Source: Luteimonas viscosa (GTDB lineage: Bacteria > Pseudomonadota > Gammaproteobacteria > Xanthomonadales > Xanthomonadaceae). Taken from it: a stretch of DNA of 64,000 bases. A program made the position numbers and the translations under genes. The DNA lies in NCBI RefSeq assembly GCF_008244685.1, contig NZ_VTFT01000002.1, forward strand, positions 248,001 through 312,000, read 5' to 3'. The notes below the pieces were generated by a model that was not told the DNA's origin, made no database searches, and saw only the letters and a program-made list of their open reading frames with translations. Positions 27,338 through 37,831 of this stretch are shown piece after piece (position 1 is the stretch's first letter; the number at the start of each line of letters is the position of its first letter).

Positions 27338-30166
27338 TTATTCGGCGATCTGGTCGCCGGGCGGATTGACCAGCGCGTCGGCGACCAGTTTCAGCTGTTC
27401 CTCGACGTGGTCGGCGAAATGGCCGACGGCCGGCGACGGCGAGCGGCTACGGCCGGCGTAGCTCAGGGCCTGGCCCTTGGCGAGGCAGCCCTGCAGGTGG
27501 TGCTTGATCTGGTACCAGGCGCCCTGGTTCTGCGGCTCCTCCTGGCACCAGACCACGTCGGCGGCCTTGCCGTATTTCTTCAGCTCGGCGGCCAGCAGCT
27601 CGCGCGGGAACGGATAGAGCTGTTCGATGCGGACGATGGCCACGTCCCTGAGTTCGCGCTTCTGCGCGTCCTCGAGCAGGTCGTAGTAGACCTTGCCCGA
27701 GCACAGCACCACGCGCCTGGTCTTCTTCGGATCGACCGAGGCATCGGGAATGAGGTGCTGGAACTCGCCGTCGGCCAGTTCGTCCAGCGTGGAGACGGCC
27801 AGCTTGTGGCGCAGCAGCGACTTCGGGCTCATCACGATCAGCGGCTTGCGCGTGGCCATCTTCATCTGCCGGCGCAGCATGTGGAAGCATTGCGCGGGCG
27901 TGGTCGGCACGCACACCAGCATGTTCTCCAGCGCGCAGAGCTGCAGGAAGCGCTCCAGGCGCGCCGAGCTGTGCTCCGGGCCCTGGCCTTCGTAGCCGTG
28001 CGGCAGCAGCAGGGTCAGCCCGGAAATGCGACCCCACTTGGCCTCGCCCGAGGCGATGAACTGGTCGATCACCACCTGCGCGCCGTTGGCGAAGTCGCCG
28101 AACTGGCCTTCCCAGATGTCGAGCGTGTTGGGGTCGGTGGTCGAGAAGCCGTACTCGAACGCCATCACCGCTTCCTCGCTGAGCAGCGAGTCGATGATCG
28201 TGCACTGCTCCGGGCTTTCGGCGAGCTGCCGCAGCGGCAGGTAATAGCTGTCGGTCTTCTGGTCGTGCAGGATCGCGTGGCGGTGGAAGAACGTGCCGCG
28301 ACCGGCGTCCTGGCCAACCAGGCGCAGGCCGTGGCCTTCGGAGAGCAGGGTGGCGTAGGCCAGGTTCTCGGCGAAGCCCCAGTCGCCTCCGACCTCGCCG
28401 GCGGTCATCCTGCGCCGGTCCTCGTAGATCTTGGCCACGCGCGGGTGCAGGTGCACGCCGGCGGGAATGGTGTTGATGGCCTCGGCGAGCTGCCTGAGCG
28501 TGGCCTTCTTCACCCGGGTGTCGACCTTGTCGTACAGCGTGCCGGTCAGGTACTTCGACCAGTCGATCGTCAGTTCGTAGTCCTCGGGCTTGGACCCTGC
28601 GAGCTCGGTGGTGACCTCGCCGGCGTCGAGCTTGTCGCGCAGGCCGTCCATCATCGCCTTCGCCGCCTCGGCCGTGACCACCCCGGCCTCCGCCAGCCGC
28701 GCGGCGTAGAGTTCGCGCGTGCTCGGGTGCTTGCGGATGGTCTGGTACATCAGCGGCTGGGTGGCCGCCGGCTCGTCGGCCTCGTTGTGGCCGTGGCGGC
28801 GGTAGCAGACCAGGTCGACCACCACGTCCTTGCGGAACTGCTGGCGGAACTCGTAGGCCATCCTGGCCACGAACACCACCGCGTCGGGATCGTCGGCGTT
28901 GACGTGGAACACGGGCGCGCCGACCATCTTCGCCACGTCGGTGCAGTACAGCGTGGAACGCGCGTCTTCCTTGTTGCTGGTGGTGAAGCCGACCTGGTTG
29001 TTGATGATCACGTGCAGCGTGCCGCCGACGGCGAAGCCGCGCGCCTGCGACATCTGCAGCAGCTCCATCACCACGCCCTGGCCGGCGAACGCGGCGTCGC
29101 CGTGGATCAGGATCGGCAGCACCTGGCGGCGCTCCTCGTCGCCGCGGCGTTCCTGGCGCGAGCGCGCGCTGCCGGCGACCACCGGGTCGACGATCTCCAG
29201 GTGCGAGGGATTGAACGCCAGGGCGATGTGCACCGGCGCGCCCGGGGTGGCGATGTCGGCGGAGAAGCCCATGTGGTACTTCACGTCGCCGGCGTGGGCG
29301 CGTTCGTCGTGTTCGAACTTGCCCTCGAACTCGTCGAACAGCTTGCGCGGGCTCTTGCCCAGGGTGTTGACCAGCACGTTGAGGCGGCCGCGGTGGGCCA
29401 TGCCGATGACGATGTCCTTGACCTTGTCGAGCCCGGACTGGCGGATCACGCTGTCGAGCAGCGGGATCAGCGAATCTCCGCCCTCGAGCGAGAAGCGCTT
29501 CTGGCCGACGTACTTGGTGTGCAGGTAGCGCTCCAGCCCTTCCGCGGCGGTCAGCCGCTCCAGCACGCGGGTACGGGTCGCGGCGCTCAGGTCGTAGTCG
29601 CCCGCCGCGGTCTCCAGGCGCTGGTACAGCCACTGGCGCTGCTCGACCTCGGGGATGTGCATGAACTCGGCGCCGATCGGCCCGGTGTATGTGGCCTTGA
29701 GCCGCGCCAGCAGGTCGCGCAGCTTCATCCGCGGCTGCCCGGCCACGCCGCCGGTGCTGAACTCGCCATCGAGGTCGGCTTCGGACAGGTTGTGGAACGG
29801 CAGGCCGAGGTCGGGCGGGTTCATCGGCGGGGTCAGCGCCAGCGGGTCGAGCTTCGCGCCCAGATGGCCGCGCGAGCGGTAGGCGGTGATCAGCCGGCCG
29901 ACGTTGCGTTCGCGTTCGTCGCTGCCGCCGGTGTCGCCGGACTTTGCGCCGCGCGCCGCACGCCTGCCGGCCTCGGCCACGGCCGCGGCCACCGGGGAAT
30001 GCGGGACGTCGCCGGCCTCGCGTCCCTGGAAGCCGTCGAACCATGCCTTCCACTTCGGCCCGACGCTGTCTGGAGAAACCAGGTACTGCTCGTAGAGGTC
30101 CTCGATGTAGGCGGCGTTGGCGCCGAGCTGGGAGGACTGCGCAAACTGCTTCAGGAGACTGTCCAC
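27338..30166 (-). CDS. sucA: 2-oxoglutarate dehydrogenase E1 component
   Basis: Thiamine-diphosphate-dependent E1 that decarboxylates 2-oxoglutarate. Marks include the N-terminal E2-binding segment (YIEDLYEQYLVSPDSV), GMAHRGRLNVLVNTLGKSP, GDAAFAGQGVV (ThDP/Mg binding) and the C-terminal CQEEPQNQGAW. Choosing GTG 30166 (start V-D-S-L-L-K-Q-F-A-Q) gives 942 residues, near the E. coli 933; an ATG at 30241 would add 25 residues unlike the family and leave almost no leader after the TATAAT box at 30256-30261. Neither start has a clear Shine-Dalgarno. First gene of sucA-sucB-lpdA. Confidence 0.95.
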   Translation of the reverse strand: MDSLLKQFAQSSQLGANAAYIEDLYEQYLVSPDSVGPKWKAWFDGFQGREAGDVPHSPVAAAVAEAGRRAARGAKSGDTGGSDERERNVGRLITAYRSRGHLGAKLDPLALTPPMNPPDLGLPFHNLSEADLDGEFSTGGVAGQPRMKLRDLLARLKATYTGPIGAEFMHIPEVEQRQWLYQRLETAAGDYDLSAATRTRVLERLTAAEGLERYLHTKYVGQKRFSLEGGDSLIPLLDSVIRQSGLDKVKDIVIGMAHRGRLNVLVNTLGKSPRKLFDEFEGKFEHDERAHAGDVKYHMGFSADIATPGAPVHIALAFNPSHLEIVDPVVAGSARSRQERRGDEERRQVLPILIHGDAAFAGQGVVMELLQMSQARGFAVGGTLHVIINNQVGFTTSNKEDARSTLYCTDVAKMVGAPVFHVNADDPDAVVFVARMAYEFRQQFRKDVVVDLVCYRRHGHNEADEPAATQPLMYQTIRKHPSTRELYAARLAEAGVVTAEAAKAMMDGLRDKLDAGEVTTELAGSKPEDYELTIDWSKYLTGTLYDKVDTRVKKATLRQLAEAINTIPAGVHLHPRVAKIYEDRRRMTAGEVGGDWGFAENLAYATLLSEGHGLRLVGQDAGRGTFFHRHAILHDQKTDSYYLPLRQLAESPEQCTIIDSLLSEEAVMAFEYGFSTTDPNTLDIWEGQFGDFANGAQVVIDQFIASGEAKWGRISGLTLLLPHGYEGQGPEHSSARLERFLQLCALENMLVCVPTTPAQCFHMLRRQMKMATRKPLIVMSPKSLLRHKLAVSTLDELADGEFQHLIPDASVDPKKTRRVVLCSGKVYYDLLEDAQKRELRDVAIVRIEQLYPFPRELLAAELKKYGKAADVVWCQEEPQNQGAWYQIKHHLQGCLAKGQALSYAGRSRSPSPAVGHFADHVEEQLKLVADALVNPPGDQIAE

Positions 30167-30255
30167 GTCGGGCACATCGGACTCAATTAGGGAGGCAAGC
30201 GACTGATCCGGAACGGGAATTCGGCGTCCGGCAGCGGGCATATGGGGAGTCGCGC

Positions 30256-30261
30256 ATTATA
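30256..30261 (-). promoter_or_regulatory. Perfect -10 box upstream of sucA
   Basis: The reverse strand reads TATAAT exactly at 30261-30256, striking in this GC-rich sequence. The -35 position (about TGCATC) is poor. It implies a leader of about 80 bases to the GTG start at 30166, or nearly none to the ATG at 30241, and so helps decide the sucA start. Confidence 0.6.
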
Positions 30262-30345
30262 GCCGTTGCGTTTGTCGCGATGCATCATGCTTTGGGCGGA
30301 TGCAGGCCCCGCGTTCGGCGGGCGGACAGGCGGCTGCGGCGGCGG

Positions 30346-31260
30346 TCACAGCCCGAGCGCGCGCAGTTCGCTGCAGGGCCTGGCGCGCTCCCATACCCGG
30401 TCGAAGCCTTCCGCGAGTTGTCGTGCGCGGGCGCGCGCGTGGCTTTCCGCCTCGCCGTCGAAGCGATGGCCCAGCGGGCGGAAGTAGTAGCCGCCGGCGT
30501 CGCTGGCGATGAAGGCGGAAGGGTAGGTCCGGTCCACCGGATCCTCGACCTCGCGCAGGGCGAACACGCTGGGCAGGCGCTGTGCGAGCCCGATCAGGGG
30601 CGCATGGGCACGCTGCGCGGCGGCGGCGTCCTGCAGCAGGATGCGCGCCTCGCCCCCGACGCCGGCGGTGCCGAAGCTGCGCAGGGCTTCGATCACGCGT
30701 GGCTGGTCGTACAGGCCCGGGTCGAGTTCGCGGCTGTAGATCCACAGCCGCCGGCGCGCGACCAGGACGATCGCGGCCGTGGTCGCGACCGCGGTGGCAC
30801 GATCCTCGATCGCGACCGGATGGTCGAGCCGGAACCGCATGGCCAGGTGCTCGATGCCGGCTTCCACGAAGCGTTCGCCCACCGGGGCGAAGCCGTGGAC
30901 GCGGTAGAAATCGATCGCCCCGGCCTGCGCGTGCAGCGTCACCTGGTGCAGGCCGTCCTCTCGCGCCACCCGCAGCAGCGCGTGGAGCAGCGCGCTGCCG
31001 ACGCCGCGGGCGCGCCAGTCGGCCAGTACCGCCATGCGGCCGATCCTGCCTTCCGGGCTGATGCGGGCGGTGCCGATCGCGATGCCGGCGGGATCGCGCG
31101 CCAGCACGTGGCGGCAGCGCGGGTCGAGGTCGTCGCGCTCCAGTTCCCGTGGTACCCGCTGTTCCTGCACGAACACCGCATCGCGTACCGCGCGCAAGTC
31201 CTCGAGCGCCGTGGCGTAGTCGACGACAGCGACCTGGAACGGGCCGGCGGGGTCGGTCAA
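30346..31260 (-). CDS. GNAT acetyltransferase with C-terminal extra domain
   Basis: A 304-residue protein with an N-terminal GNAT fold (about residues 5-150): VFVQEQRVPRELERDDLD, the acetyl-CoA loop RARGVGSALLHALL, and AGAIDFYRVHGFAPVGERF, a pattern of the ElaA/YjgM-like subgroup. A second domain (about 165-304; IVLVARRRLWIYSRELDPGL, then RRLD-type segments) looks like the DUF7931-type C-terminal domain that resembles a phospholipase-D-like nucleotide sensor; this name is from memory and less certain. Start is TTG 31260, whose last bases overlap the roxA stop (TTGA). Last gene of the purB operon; target unknown. Confidence 0.8.
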   Translation of the reverse strand: MTDPAGPFQVAVVDYATALEDLRAVRDAVFVQEQRVPRELERDDLDPRCRHVLARDPAGIAIGTARISPEGRIGRMAVLADWRARGVGSALLHALLRVAREDGLHQVTLHAQAGAIDFYRVHGFAPVGERFVEAGIEHLAMRFRLDHPVAIEDRATAVATTAAIVLVARRRLWIYSRELDPGLYDQPRVIEALRSFGTAGVGGEARILLQDAAAAQRAHAPLIGLAQRLPSVFALREVEDPVDRTYPSAFIASDAGGYYFRPLGHRFDGEAESHARARARQLAEGFDRVWERARPCSELRALGL

Positions 31261-32447
31261 GCGTCCTCCGGCGGCAGCAGGCGGTAGTGGCCGGCCTGGA
31301 GCAGGGCGTACACCGCGTCGCGCCCGGCCGCCGAAAGCGCCGCGTAGGCCCTGCCGTCGAGGCGTTCGCCGGCGGCGATGCGTTGTGCGTCGCGCACGGG
31401 CAGGGGATGGTCCTGCCCCGACACGTACAGCCGCGCGCCGCTGGCCGCGCGCCGCCAGGCCGTGCGCGAGAACGGATGCCGGTGCAGCACCGCGCCGTCG
31501 TGGTCGAGCGACCACTCGATTTCGATCCGTGAGCGTGCCTGTCCCTCGTCCGACGCCACTTCCGCGTTCCGGTAGCCGGTGATGAAGCGGCCGAACCAGT
31601 CGCCGAGCCGGTCGGGATCGCCGAAGCGCAGCACGTTCAGCGCCTCGACCACGCGACGCATGGCCTCGGCGTCGATCTCGTTCGGATCCTTCGCCGGGGC
31701 GAGGTCGGGATCGCCGTAGCGGATCGCCTCGTCGGCATCCGCGGCCAGCGTGTCGATGTAGTCGCCCATCAGCTCGGCCGCGGACGGCGCGCGCATGCCG
31801 ACCGAGAAGGTGAGGCAGGGATCCTCGGCCACGCCGTGGTGCGGCACGCCCGGCGGCAGGTAGAGCATGTCGCCGGGGCCGAGCACCCAGTCGTGGGTCG
31901 GGTCGAACTGCCGCAGCAGCCGGAGTTCCACGTCGTCGCGGAACGCCAGTGGAGGCGCGTCCCCCGCGTCGACCTGCCAGCGGCGATGGCCATAAGCCTG
32001 CAGCAGGAACACGTCGTACTGGTCGACGTGGGCGCCGACCGAGCCGCCGGTGGCGGCGAAGCTGACCATGATGTCGTCGATCCGCCAGCGCGGCAGGAAG
32101 TCGAAGCGAGGCAGCAGCGCGGCGACGTCGGCGTCCCACTTGTCCACGTCCTGCACCAGCAGGGTCCAGTCGCGCTCGCCCAGGGTCGGGAACAGGGCTT
32201 CGGGGAACGGCCCGTGCTGTACCTGCCAGGCGTCACGTTCGCGGTCGTGGCGCACCAGGCGCGACAGCGCGAACTCCTCGCAGGCCAGGCCGGCCAGATC
32301 CTCCGGCGCGATCGGCGAGGCGAAGCCGGGGAATGCGTCGCGCACCAGCAGCGGCCGCTTCTGCCAGTAGTCGCGCAGGAACCGCGCCGGCGGCATGCCG
32401 AGCATCTGCCCGTCGCTGCCGCGGACCTCGATCGGGAGGGCGTTCAC
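31257..32447 (-). CDS. roxA: Ribosomal oxygenase RoxA (YcfD-type JmjC/cupin)
   Basis: A 2-oxoglutarate/Fe(II) oxygenase that hydroxylates an arginine of ribosomal protein L16 in E. coli. The 396-residue protein has the family N-terminus ([20 protein letters not shown]), the iron ligands His140-x-Asp142 ([20 protein letters not shown]) and a distal His in [11 protein letters not shown] (~203), followed by a winged-helix-like C-terminal region. It starts at GTG 32447, overlapping the metallo-beta-lactamase stop (GTGA), and its own stop overlaps the GNAT gene. The tight overlaps show one operon with purB. Confidence 0.93.
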   Translation of the reverse strand: MNALPIEVRGSDGQMLGMPPARFLRDYWQKRPLLVRDAFPGFASPIAPEDLAGLACEEFALSRLVRHDRERDAWQVQHGPFPEALFPTLGERDWTLLVQDVDKWDADVAALLPRFDFLPRWRIDDIMVSFAATGGSVGAHVDQYDVFLLQAYGHRRWQVDAGDAPPLAFRDDVELRLLRQFDPTHDWVLGPGDMLYLPPGVPHHGVAEDPCLTFSVGMRAPSAAELMGDYIDTLAADADEAIRYGDPDLAPAKDPNEIDAEAMRRVVEALNVLRFGDPDRLGDWFGRFITGYRNAEVASDEGQARSRIEIEWSLDHDGAVLHRHPFSRTAWRRAASGARLYVSGQDHPLPVRDAQRIAAGERLDGRAYAALSAAGRDAVYALLQAGHYRLLPPEDA

Positions 32448-33403
32448 GGCGTCGTGGCCGCGGCCCTGGCGGCCTCGTCGGCCAACCGCTTTTCGAGGCG
32501 TTCGGCCCCCGCCTGCGCGTAGGCCAGGCAGGCGCCGTCGTCGACCAGCGGCCGCTGCGCATCCGGCCCGATGCGATCCCACAGTCCGCTGGCCGAGGGG
32601 TGCGGAGTGACCAGGATGTCGCAGGGAAGCGCGGCCACGCGCGCCAGCGTGTCCCGGAACGCCGCCAGGTAGCCCGGGTGCGCCGCGTCGTCGTCGTAGC
32701 GGAATTCGTCGTCGGAGATCGCGGTCAGGCTGTCGGCGTAGACCACCTGCAGGCAGTCCTCGCCTTCGCAGGAGCGCCAGGTCCAGCTGGTGCCGCCGGG
32801 CGTGTGCCCGGGCGTCGGGATCGCCTGCAGTTCGACGGAGCCGGCGCGGACCACGCCGTCCTGCGCCACGACGCGCACGTCGGCGACCGGCGGGAACGAT
32901 TCGAGCGCGAGGAACTGCGGATCGGTACGGTCGCTGGTCCCGCGCCGCAGCGTGGCCACCGCGGGCGCCAGGGCGAAGACCGGCGCGCCGCTCGCCTCCT
33001 GCAGCGCCGCCAGCCCGCCGGCGTGGTCGAAATGCTCGTGCGACAGCACGATCGCCTTCACGTCGCCGGGATCGAAGCCGAGCTTGCGGATGTTGTCCAC
33101 GATCAGCCCGCCGGCCTTCGGGGTGGCGCCGTCGACCAGCACGTGGCCGTCGGGAGAAGTCACCAGCAGGGCGCTGATGCCGCAGGTGCCGACGTACCAG
33201 GTGTTGCCGTGGACCCGCAGCGGTGCGGCCGGATCGTTCCAGCCGGACCTGTCGTTGCAGCGCGTGGCAGGTGGTTCGACGACCGAGCCTGCCGTCGGGG
33301 CGGTTGCGGACGCGTGCGCCACGCCGGTGGGCGGGGCGGCGGGCGTGCACGCGGCGAGCAGCAGCCAGGCGGCGGCGGGGAGCAAAAGGGAGCGGGTGTT
33401 CAT
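32444..33403 (-). CDS. Subclass B3 metallo-beta-lactamase, predicted lipoprotein
   Basis: A 319-residue metallo-hydrolase with all B3 signatures: N-terminal [20 protein letters not shown], zinc ligands His122-x-His124-x-Asp126-His127 ([10 protein letters not shown]), His200 ([11 protein letters not shown]), His268 (VTPHPS), and Ser225 in YADSL where B1 enzymes have Cys. B3 enzymes hydrolyse penicillins, cephalosporins and usually carbapenems. The signal ends LLLAAC (Cys19), a lipobox, so the enzyme may be membrane-anchored. ATG 33403 overlaps the VOC gene stop by four bases; the gene is embedded in the purB-roxA operon, so it looks resident and constitutively expressed rather than on a mobile element. 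Confidence 0.9.
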   Translation of the reverse strand: MNTRSLLLPAAAWLLLAACTPAAPPTGVAHASATAPTAGSVVEPPATRCNDRSGWNDPAAPLRVHGNTWYVGTCGISALLVTSPDGHVLVDGATPKAGGLIVDNIRKLGFDPGDVKAIVLSHEHFDHAGGLAALQEASGAPVFALAPAVATLRRGTSDRTDPQFLALESFPPVADVRVVAQDGVVRAGSVELQAIPTPGHTPGGTSWTWRSCEGEDCLQVVYADSLTAISDDEFRYDDDAAHPGYLAAFRDTLARVAALPCDILVTPHPSASGLWDRIGPDAQRPLVDDGACLAYAQAGAERLEKRLADEAARAAATTP

Positions 33404-33798
33404 GTGGCGATCTCGTCGTAGCCGCGGCCGAGGAATTGCAGCAGGCACCAGCCGTGCCCGAACGGGTCCGCGAGCTGGACGATACGGCCCCAGGCCGCCT
33501 CGCGCACCTCGCCTTCACAGGTCGCGCCGGCGGCAGGCGCGCGCGCCAGGGCGGCATCGAGGTCGTCGACCACGACGTCGCAGTGCAGCGGGGTCCAGTG
33601 CCGCCCATAGTCGCGGAGGCGGCCGCCGGCCCCCTCGCTGCCGGCGGCCTTGCGCAGCAGGTACACCGGCGCCTCGGCGCCGGTCAGCTCGACCACCGCG
33701 TCGCCGAACCTGCGCGCCGGTGCGAGGCCGAACGCGGCGACGTAGAACGCCTCCGCGGCGGCGAGGTCGGGAACGTCGATGTTGAGCAGCAGCCGCAC
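33400..33798 (-). CDS. VOC (glyoxalase/bleomycin-resistance) family protein
   Basis: A 132-residue one-domain vicinal-oxygen-chelate protein made of two beta-alpha-beta-beta-beta units: [25 protein letters not shown]...[15 protein letters not shown] and [22 protein letters not shown]...[15 protein letters not shown]. Possible metal ligands are His in PLHCDV and later acidic residues, but substrate cannot be told. Starts at GTG 33798, two bases after the purB stop, and overlaps the beta-lactamase start by four bases. Member of the purB operon. Confidence 0.85.
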   Translation of the reverse strand: MRLLLNIDVPDLAAAEAFYVAAFGLAPARRFGDAVVELTGAEAPVYLLRKAAGSEGAGGRLRDYGRHWTPLHCDVVVDDLDAALARAPAAGATCEGEVREAAWGRIVQLADPFGHGWCLLQFLGRGYDEIAT

Positions 33799-33800
33799 GC

Positions 33801-35216
<1,416 letters not shown>

Positions 35217-35423
35217 CTAGAGGCTGCGGAGCGGTGGGGCACGCCGCGACACGCGGGCCTGCGCGCGGCGTGTGCGATCGATGGGCAGGTCGCGCGCGAT
35301 GCGATTCCCGCGGCGCGTCCGCATCTGCCTGGGCCACGCTCGCAGCGCCGCCACGGCTGCGCCGCTATCCTGCACGGAGAACGGGCGCGCATGCAGCCGT
35401 CCGCGCGAGAGGAGTCCCGAGCG

Positions 35424-36848
35424 ATGGGCAAGTCGAAGACGCCGGCCACGAACGCCCGGTTCCGGGTCGAGCACGACAGCATGGGCGAACTGCAGGTGCC
35501 GGCCGACGCCCTGTGGGGCGCGCAGACCCAGCGGGCGGTGCAGAACTTCCCGGTGTCCGGGCAACCGATGCCGCGCGGCTTCATCCGCGCGCTGGGCCTG
35601 GTCAAGGCCGCGGCCGCGACCGTCAACGGCGAGCTCGGCCTGCTGCCCGAGACCACCGCGAAGGCGATCCACGCCGCCGCGATGGAGGTGGCCTCGGGCC
35701 GCCACGACGCGCAATTCCCGATCGACATCTACCAGACCGGCTCCGGCACCTCGTCGAACATGAACGCCAACGAGGTGATCGCCAGGCTCGCCTCGCGGGC
35801 CGGGGCGAAGGTCCACCCCAACGACCACGTCAACCTCGGCCAGAGTTCCAACGACGTGATCCCCACCGCGATCCGCGTGTCCGCGCAGCTGGCCGTGGTC
35901 GAGGACCTGCTGCCGGCGCTGGCGCACCTGCGCAAGGCCATCGATCGTCGCGCGCGCAGCTTCGGCAAGGTGGTCAAGACCGGGCGCACCCACCTGATGG
36001 ACGCGATGCCGATGACCGTCGCCCAGGAATTCGGCGCCTGGTCGTCGCAGCTGGCGTCGGCGCAGGCGCGCATCACCGATGCGCTCGGGCGCCTGCGCCG
36101 GTTGCCGATCGGCGGCACGGCGATCGGTACCGGCATCAATGCCGACCCGAAGTTCGGCAGGAAGATGGCGCGCGAGCTGTCCCGGCTCACCCCGACCACG
36201 TTCGTTTCCGCCGACGACAAGTTCGAGGGGATCGCCGCGCAGGACGACGCGGTGGAGCTGTCCGGGCAGCTCAATGCCCTGGCCGTGGCCCTGATCAAGA
36301 TCGCCAACGACCTGCGCTGGATGAACTCGGGCCCGCTGGCCGGGCTCGGCGAGATCGAGCTGCCGGCGCTGCAGCCGGGCAGTTCGATCATGCCCGGCAA
36401 GGTCAATCCGGTGATCCCGGAGGCGGCGGTGATGGTGGGCGCGCAGGTGATCGGCCACCACGCCGCGATCACGGTCGCCGGCCAGACCGGCAACTTCCAG
36501 CTCAACGTCGCGCTGCCGCTGATCGCGGCGAACCTGCTCGACTCGATCGGCTTGCTTTCGCGCATCCTCAGGCTGCTCGCCGACGACGCGATCGCCGGAC
36601 TTAACCTGCGCCGCGACCGGATCGACGCCGCGCTGCACCGCAATCCGATCCTGGTGACGGCGCTGAACCCGGTGATCGGCTACGAGAAGGCCGCGGCGAT
36701 CGCCAAGCGCGCCTACCGCGAGCAGCGACCGGTGTTCGACGTGGCGCTGGAGGACAGCGGACTGTCGGCACAGGCGCTGAAGCGGTTGCTCGACCCGGCC
36801 GCGCTCACCCGCGGCGGGATCCATGGCGCCGGTGGTAGCGGCGGCTGA
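35424..36848 (+). CDS. fumC: Class II fumarate hydratase
   Basis: Iron-independent fumarase converting fumarate to malate in the TCA cycle. The 474-residue protein begins FRVEHDSMGELQVPADALWG and contains GSGTSSNMNANEVIA, HPNDHVNLGQSSNDVIPTA, KTGRTHLMDAMPM, GGTAIGTGINADP and the signature GSSIMPGKVNPVIPEA, all class II marks. ATG 35424 follows GAGAGGAG at 35407-35414. A TCA role fits the nearby suc operon, though they are separate units. The C-terminus is Gly-rich (GIHGAGGSGG). Confidence 0.96.
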   Translation: MGKSKTPATNARFRVEHDSMGELQVPADALWGAQTQRAVQNFPVSGQPMPRGFIRALGLVKAAAATVNGELGLLPETTAKAIHAAAMEVASGRHDAQFPIDIYQTGSGTSSNMNANEVIARLASRAGAKVHPNDHVNLGQSSNDVIPTAIRVSAQLAVVEDLLPALAHLRKAIDRRARSFGKVVKTGRTHLMDAMPMTVAQEFGAWSSQLASAQARITDALGRLRRLPIGGTAIGTGINADPKFGRKMARELSRLTPTTFVSADDKFEGIAAQDDAVELSGQLNALAVALIKIANDLRWMNSGPLAGLGEIELPALQPGSSIMPGKVNPVIPEAAVMVGAQVIGHHAAITVAGQTGNFQLNVALPLIAANLLDSIGLLSRILRLLADDAIAGLNLRRDRIDAALHRNPILVTALNPVIGYEKAAAIAKRAYREQRPVFDVALEDSGLSAQALKRLLDPAALTRGGIHGAGGSGG

Positions 36849-36912
36849 GACCGGGAAAGCCGCCACCGGGCGCCGGCCGACGGGTCATGCTGCGTCGGCG
36901 CGCTTCGACCTT

Positions 36913-37746
36913 TCAGCGCTTGCGTGGAAGCGACACGGTTCCGGTCACCCCGCTGTGGTCGACATCGCCGCTGCCGACGGAAGACACGGTCAGGTCTCCG
37001 CCGACGCCGGTCACGTCGAGGTCGCCCGAGCCGATGGACCCGAGCGAGACGCTGCCGCCCACGTCGGTGAGTTCGGCGTCGCCCGAGCCGATCGAGCGGA
37101 TGGTCACGTTGCCGGTGGCGCGCGCCAGGCTGAAATCGCCGGAACCGATGCTGCCGACCTCCACGTCGCCGCGCAGATCCTCCGCCTCCACGTCGCCCGA
37201 GCCGATCGACAGGACCCGCAGTTCGCCGGCATCGTCGACCAGGATGTCGCCCGATCCGACCTGGGCCGTCACGCGGCCACGGGTGCGGAACACCTCGACG
37301 TCGCCGGATCCCACGTCGGCGCTGACCGCGGAAGCGCCGTCCACCCGGCCGTCCCCGGAGCCGACGTCCAGTTGCACCATGAGCTCGGCTGGCACGCTCG
37401 CCTCGAGCGTCATGTAGGCGTAGCGGTTGCCGAGCGTGAGGCCGCTCCAGTCGTTGTCGTGCTCCAGGCGCACGATCAGTTTCCCGCCGCTGCGCTCCTG
37501 GGTCAGCGTGAGCGCGTCCAGGCGGTCCGCATCCGAGGCGCAGGCGCGACCACGCACGGCTCCCGTCGCCGACGCCGAGGCGTCGACGCGCAGGTTGTGC
37601 GGACCCACGTGGAACATCACCGCGGTGACGCCTTCCAGGTCCAGGTCGAGGCTGCGGGGCGCGGAATGGCGGCACTTGTCGTCGGCAAGCACGGGCGCGG
37701 AGGCGGCGGCGAGCAGCAGCAGGGCGAGCGTGGCGGGGCGGGTCAT
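36913..37746 (-). CDS. Exported GIN-type beta-solenoid with eight GSGD repeats
   Basis: A 277-residue secreted protein (signal MTRPATLALLLLAAASAPVLA). After a ~100-residue N-terminal region, eight near-identical coils each carry (I/V)GSGD at residues 129, 146, 164, 182, 201, 220, 239 and 258, spacing 17-19, with pattern GSGD-x7-Gly-x-Val. This is the 'putative auto-transporter adhesin, head GIN domain' fold, a right-handed parallel beta-solenoid. Function is not known; such proteins are envelope or surface associated. It converges with fumC and lies just after a DUF2884 gene on the same strand. Confidence 0.85.
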   Translation of the reverse strand: MTRPATLALLLLAAASAPVLADDKCRHSAPRSLDLDLEGVTAVMFHVGPHNLRVDASASATGAVRGRACASDADRLDALTLTQERSGGKLIVRLEHDNDWSGLTLGNRYAYMTLEASVPAELMVQLDVGSGDGRVDGASAVSADVGSGDVEVFRTRGRVTAQVGSGDILVDDAGELRVLSIGSGDVEAEDLRGDVEVGSIGSGDFSLARATGNVTIRSIGSGDAELTDVGGSVSLGSIGSGDLDVTGVGGDLTVSSVGSGDVDHSGVTGTVSLPRKR

Positions 37747-37831
37747 GGGCTGTCCTTCCGAGGGTTGGAGGAACTGGGATGCGCCGGACGCGCGAATGGT
37801 TGAAGCGGACGACCCCCGCGCCCGGACGGGT

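Noticed and set aside
30167..30241. A 25-residue N-terminal extension of SucA from ATG 30241
   Set aside because: The extra residues do not resemble SucA, and the TATAAT box would leave almost no leader; GTG 30166 gives the family length.
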